Source of the DNA: Rhizobiaceae bacterium
GTDB taxonomy: Bacteria > Pseudomonadota > Alphaproteobacteria > Rhizobiales > Rhizobiaceae
Direction of reading: 5' to 3'
NCBI GenBank assembly: GCA_023953775.1
Contig: JAMLJD010000003.1
Coordinates: forward strand, 1 to 64,000
Length of the DNA stretch: 64,000 bases
The position numbers were made by a program, and so were the translations under genes. Below, piece by piece: positions 62,889 through 64,000 of the stretch. Under the pieces are notes generated by a model, which did not search any database, was not told the DNA's origin, and saw only the letters and a program-made list of their open reading frames with translations. How positions within the stretch are numbered: position 1 is the first letter of the stretch; every line of letters starts with the position of its first letter.

Positions 62889-63625
62889 GCGGCACCGAAG
62901 CGCTGTTCCGCGAAGACGCCTATCTCGGTGAAACCGAGGCGAAGCTCGTCGCGATCAACGATCGCGGCGGTCTGATCCTCGACAGGACCATCTTCTACGC
63001 GACGTCGGGCGGACAACCCGGCGATACCGGCCATTTGCTGCGCGAGGACGGTTCGCGGATCGATATCGCAGGCACGATCACGGGCGAGACCAAGGACGAG
63101 ATCATCCACATCCCGGCTCCGGGGCAGGCCATCCCGCAGCCCGGCGAGGCGCTGCGCCTTTCCATCGACTGGGGTCGGCGGCTGAAGCTGATGCGCATGC
63201 ACACCGCCTGCCATCTGCTCACCGTCGTCTGCCCCTATCCGATCACCGGCGCGTCGGTCGGCGAGGAGGACAGCCGGGTTGATTTCGACCTGCCGGATGC
63301 CGGCATGAGCAAGGAAGAGGTGAGCGAGCGGCTGATGCAACTGGTCAGGGCGGATCACCCCGTCTTCACGCGCTGGATCACCGATGAGGACCTGGCCGCC
63401 AATCCTACGCTGGTGAAATCGAAGAACGTCCGGCCACCATCGGGCACCGGGCGGATCCGGCTTGTCTGCATCGGCAACGATGCGGCCGTCGACAGCCAGC
63501 CCTGCGGCGGAACGCATGTGGCCTCGACGGCGGAGGTTGGCGACATACATATCGGCAAGATCGAGAAGAAGGGGCGCGAAAACCGCCGGTTTCGCATCCG
63601 CTTCGGCCCGTTGCCGGCGGCCTGA
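62885..63625 (+). CDS. alaX: Alanyl-tRNA editing protein (AlaX type)
   Basis: 246 residues, GTG start. The N-terminal barrel resembles the AlaRS editing-domain neighbour (RTIFYATSGGQPGDTGHL). Zinc ligands are in MRMHTACHLL (HxxxH) and SQPCGGTHVAST (C-x3-H). Hydrolyses Ser- or Gly-tRNAAla in trans. Lies between cysK and sseA, so it may be co-expressed when serine/cysteine balance changes; that link is inference. Confidence 0.9.
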   Translation: MSGTEALFREDAYLGETEAKLVAINDRGGLILDRTIFYATSGGQPGDTGHLLREDGSRIDIAGTITGETKDEIIHIPAPGQAIPQPGEALRLSIDWGRRLKLMRMHTACHLLTVVCPYPITGASVGEEDSRVDFDLPDAGMSKEEVSERLMQLVRADHPVFTRWITDEDLAANPTLVKSKNVRPPSGTGRIRLVCIGNDAAVDSQPCGGTHVASTAEVGDIHIGKIEKKGRENRRFRIRFGPLPAA

Positions 63626-63637
63626 GGAGGGTCGGAA

Positions 63638-64000
63638 ATGAGCGAAAAGAGCCGGTTCGTGGTGTCGGCCGACTGGCTGGCCGAGCGCCTGGAGCAGCCG
63701 GGCCTGTCGCTCGTCGACGCCTCCTGGTACCTGCCTGCCCAGAACCGGGATGCGCGCGCCGAATATGACGCGTCGCATATCCCTGGCGCGATCTTCTTCG
63801 ACCAGGATCTCGTGGTGGAGCCCGGTTCTGACATGCCGCATACATTGCCGTCGCCCGAGACGTTTGCCCAGCATGCCGGCTCGATGGGCATCTCCGTCGA
63901 CGACACGATCGTGGTCTATGACGGTCCCGGCATGTTCTCGGCGCCCCGTGTATGGTGGATGTTCCGGGTCATGGGCGCGGCAAACGTCTTCCTGCTCGAT
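63638..64000 (+). CDS. sseA: Sulfurtransferase (SseA-like, 3-mercaptopyruvate type), truncated by window end
   Basis: First 121 codons only. Tandem-rhodanese N-terminal domain: VSADWLAERLEQPGLSLVDASWYLP, AEYDASHIPGAIFFDQD, VVYDGPGMFSAPRVWWMFRVMG. GAGGAGGG precedes the ATG by 7 bp. The catalytic second domain is beyond the window. Follows alaX by 12 bp, third gene of a sulfur-related operon. Confidence 0.87.
   Translation, partial: MSEKSRFVVSADWLAERLEQPGLSLVDASWYLPAQNRDARAEYDASHIPGAIFFDQDLVVEPGSDMPHTLPSPETFAQHAGSMGISVDDTIVVYDGPGMFSAPRVWWMFRVMGAANVFLLD

Overview
The window is GC-rich and gene-dense, with no transposase, phage structural gene or CRISPR array seen. It looks like chromosomal DNA of an alphaproteobacterium of the Hyphomicrobiales (rhizobia-like, Phyllobacteriaceae/Mesorhizobium type). 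Supporting signs are an Ehu-type ectoine importer as in Sinorhizobium, an EcfG-type stress promoter, a B12-dependent ribonucleotide reductase with candidate NrdR boxes, and a rhizobial-style intergenic palindromic repeat. The taxonomic call is inference from gene content only.

Layout. 1-5502: storage-lipid locus. A truncated alpha/beta hydrolase and a WS/DGAT wax-ester/triacylglycerol synthase run leftward. Opposite them is a rightward set: MaoC dehydratase, PHA synthase and PhaZ-type intracellular PHA depolymerase. 5551-6198: a maleylacetoacetate isomerase-like GST. 6321-19383: a large ectoine/hydroxyectoine uptake and catabolism island. The leftward arm reads ehuB-ehuC-ehuD-ehuA-eutB-eutC-doeX-doeC-(doeA paralogue)-doeD. 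The rightward arm reads doeA, an M20 deacetylase and a GntR/FCD regulator. Imported ectoine would be ring-opened (DoeA), deacetylated (M20 enzyme), transaminated (DoeD) and oxidised to aspartate (DoeC). The 200-bp divergent promoter carries two matching operator-like palindromes and a third AT-centred palindrome.

19371-25516: a deoC-ALDH16 pair (deoxyribose phosphate to acetaldehyde to acetate), a mini ParB-domain protein, an SH3 envelope protein, a GH25 lipoprotein and an XRE regulator. 25746-27366: an EcfG-promoted small membrane protein, then an AT-richer patch with an orphan gene, a degenerate tRNA-like element and an unassigned terminator. 27367-39410: housekeeping and stress genes (nrdJ, PiT phosphate transporter, NUDIX, xanthine phosphoribosyltransferase, FAD monooxygenase, universal stress protein behind a perfect FNR/FixK box, CinA-type domain, hydrolase, GAF protein).

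39492-48790: a second catabolic island. A GntR/FCD regulator and an M24 peptidase diverge from an operon encoding a sugar-type binding protein, HyuA, HyuB (hydantoinase/oxoprolinase subunits), a double-domain ABC ATPase and a permease. Its substrate is unknown, and it is the best candidate here for an undescribed system. 48848-64000: tRNA-Leu(UAA), adenine deaminase, a DUF900 lipoprotein, TrkH, threonine ammonia-lyase, DUF1697, a DEAD-box helicase with a structured leader, a variant UppS, an MFS transporter, a hydrolase, an SDR, and a cysK-alaX-sseA operon cut by the window end.
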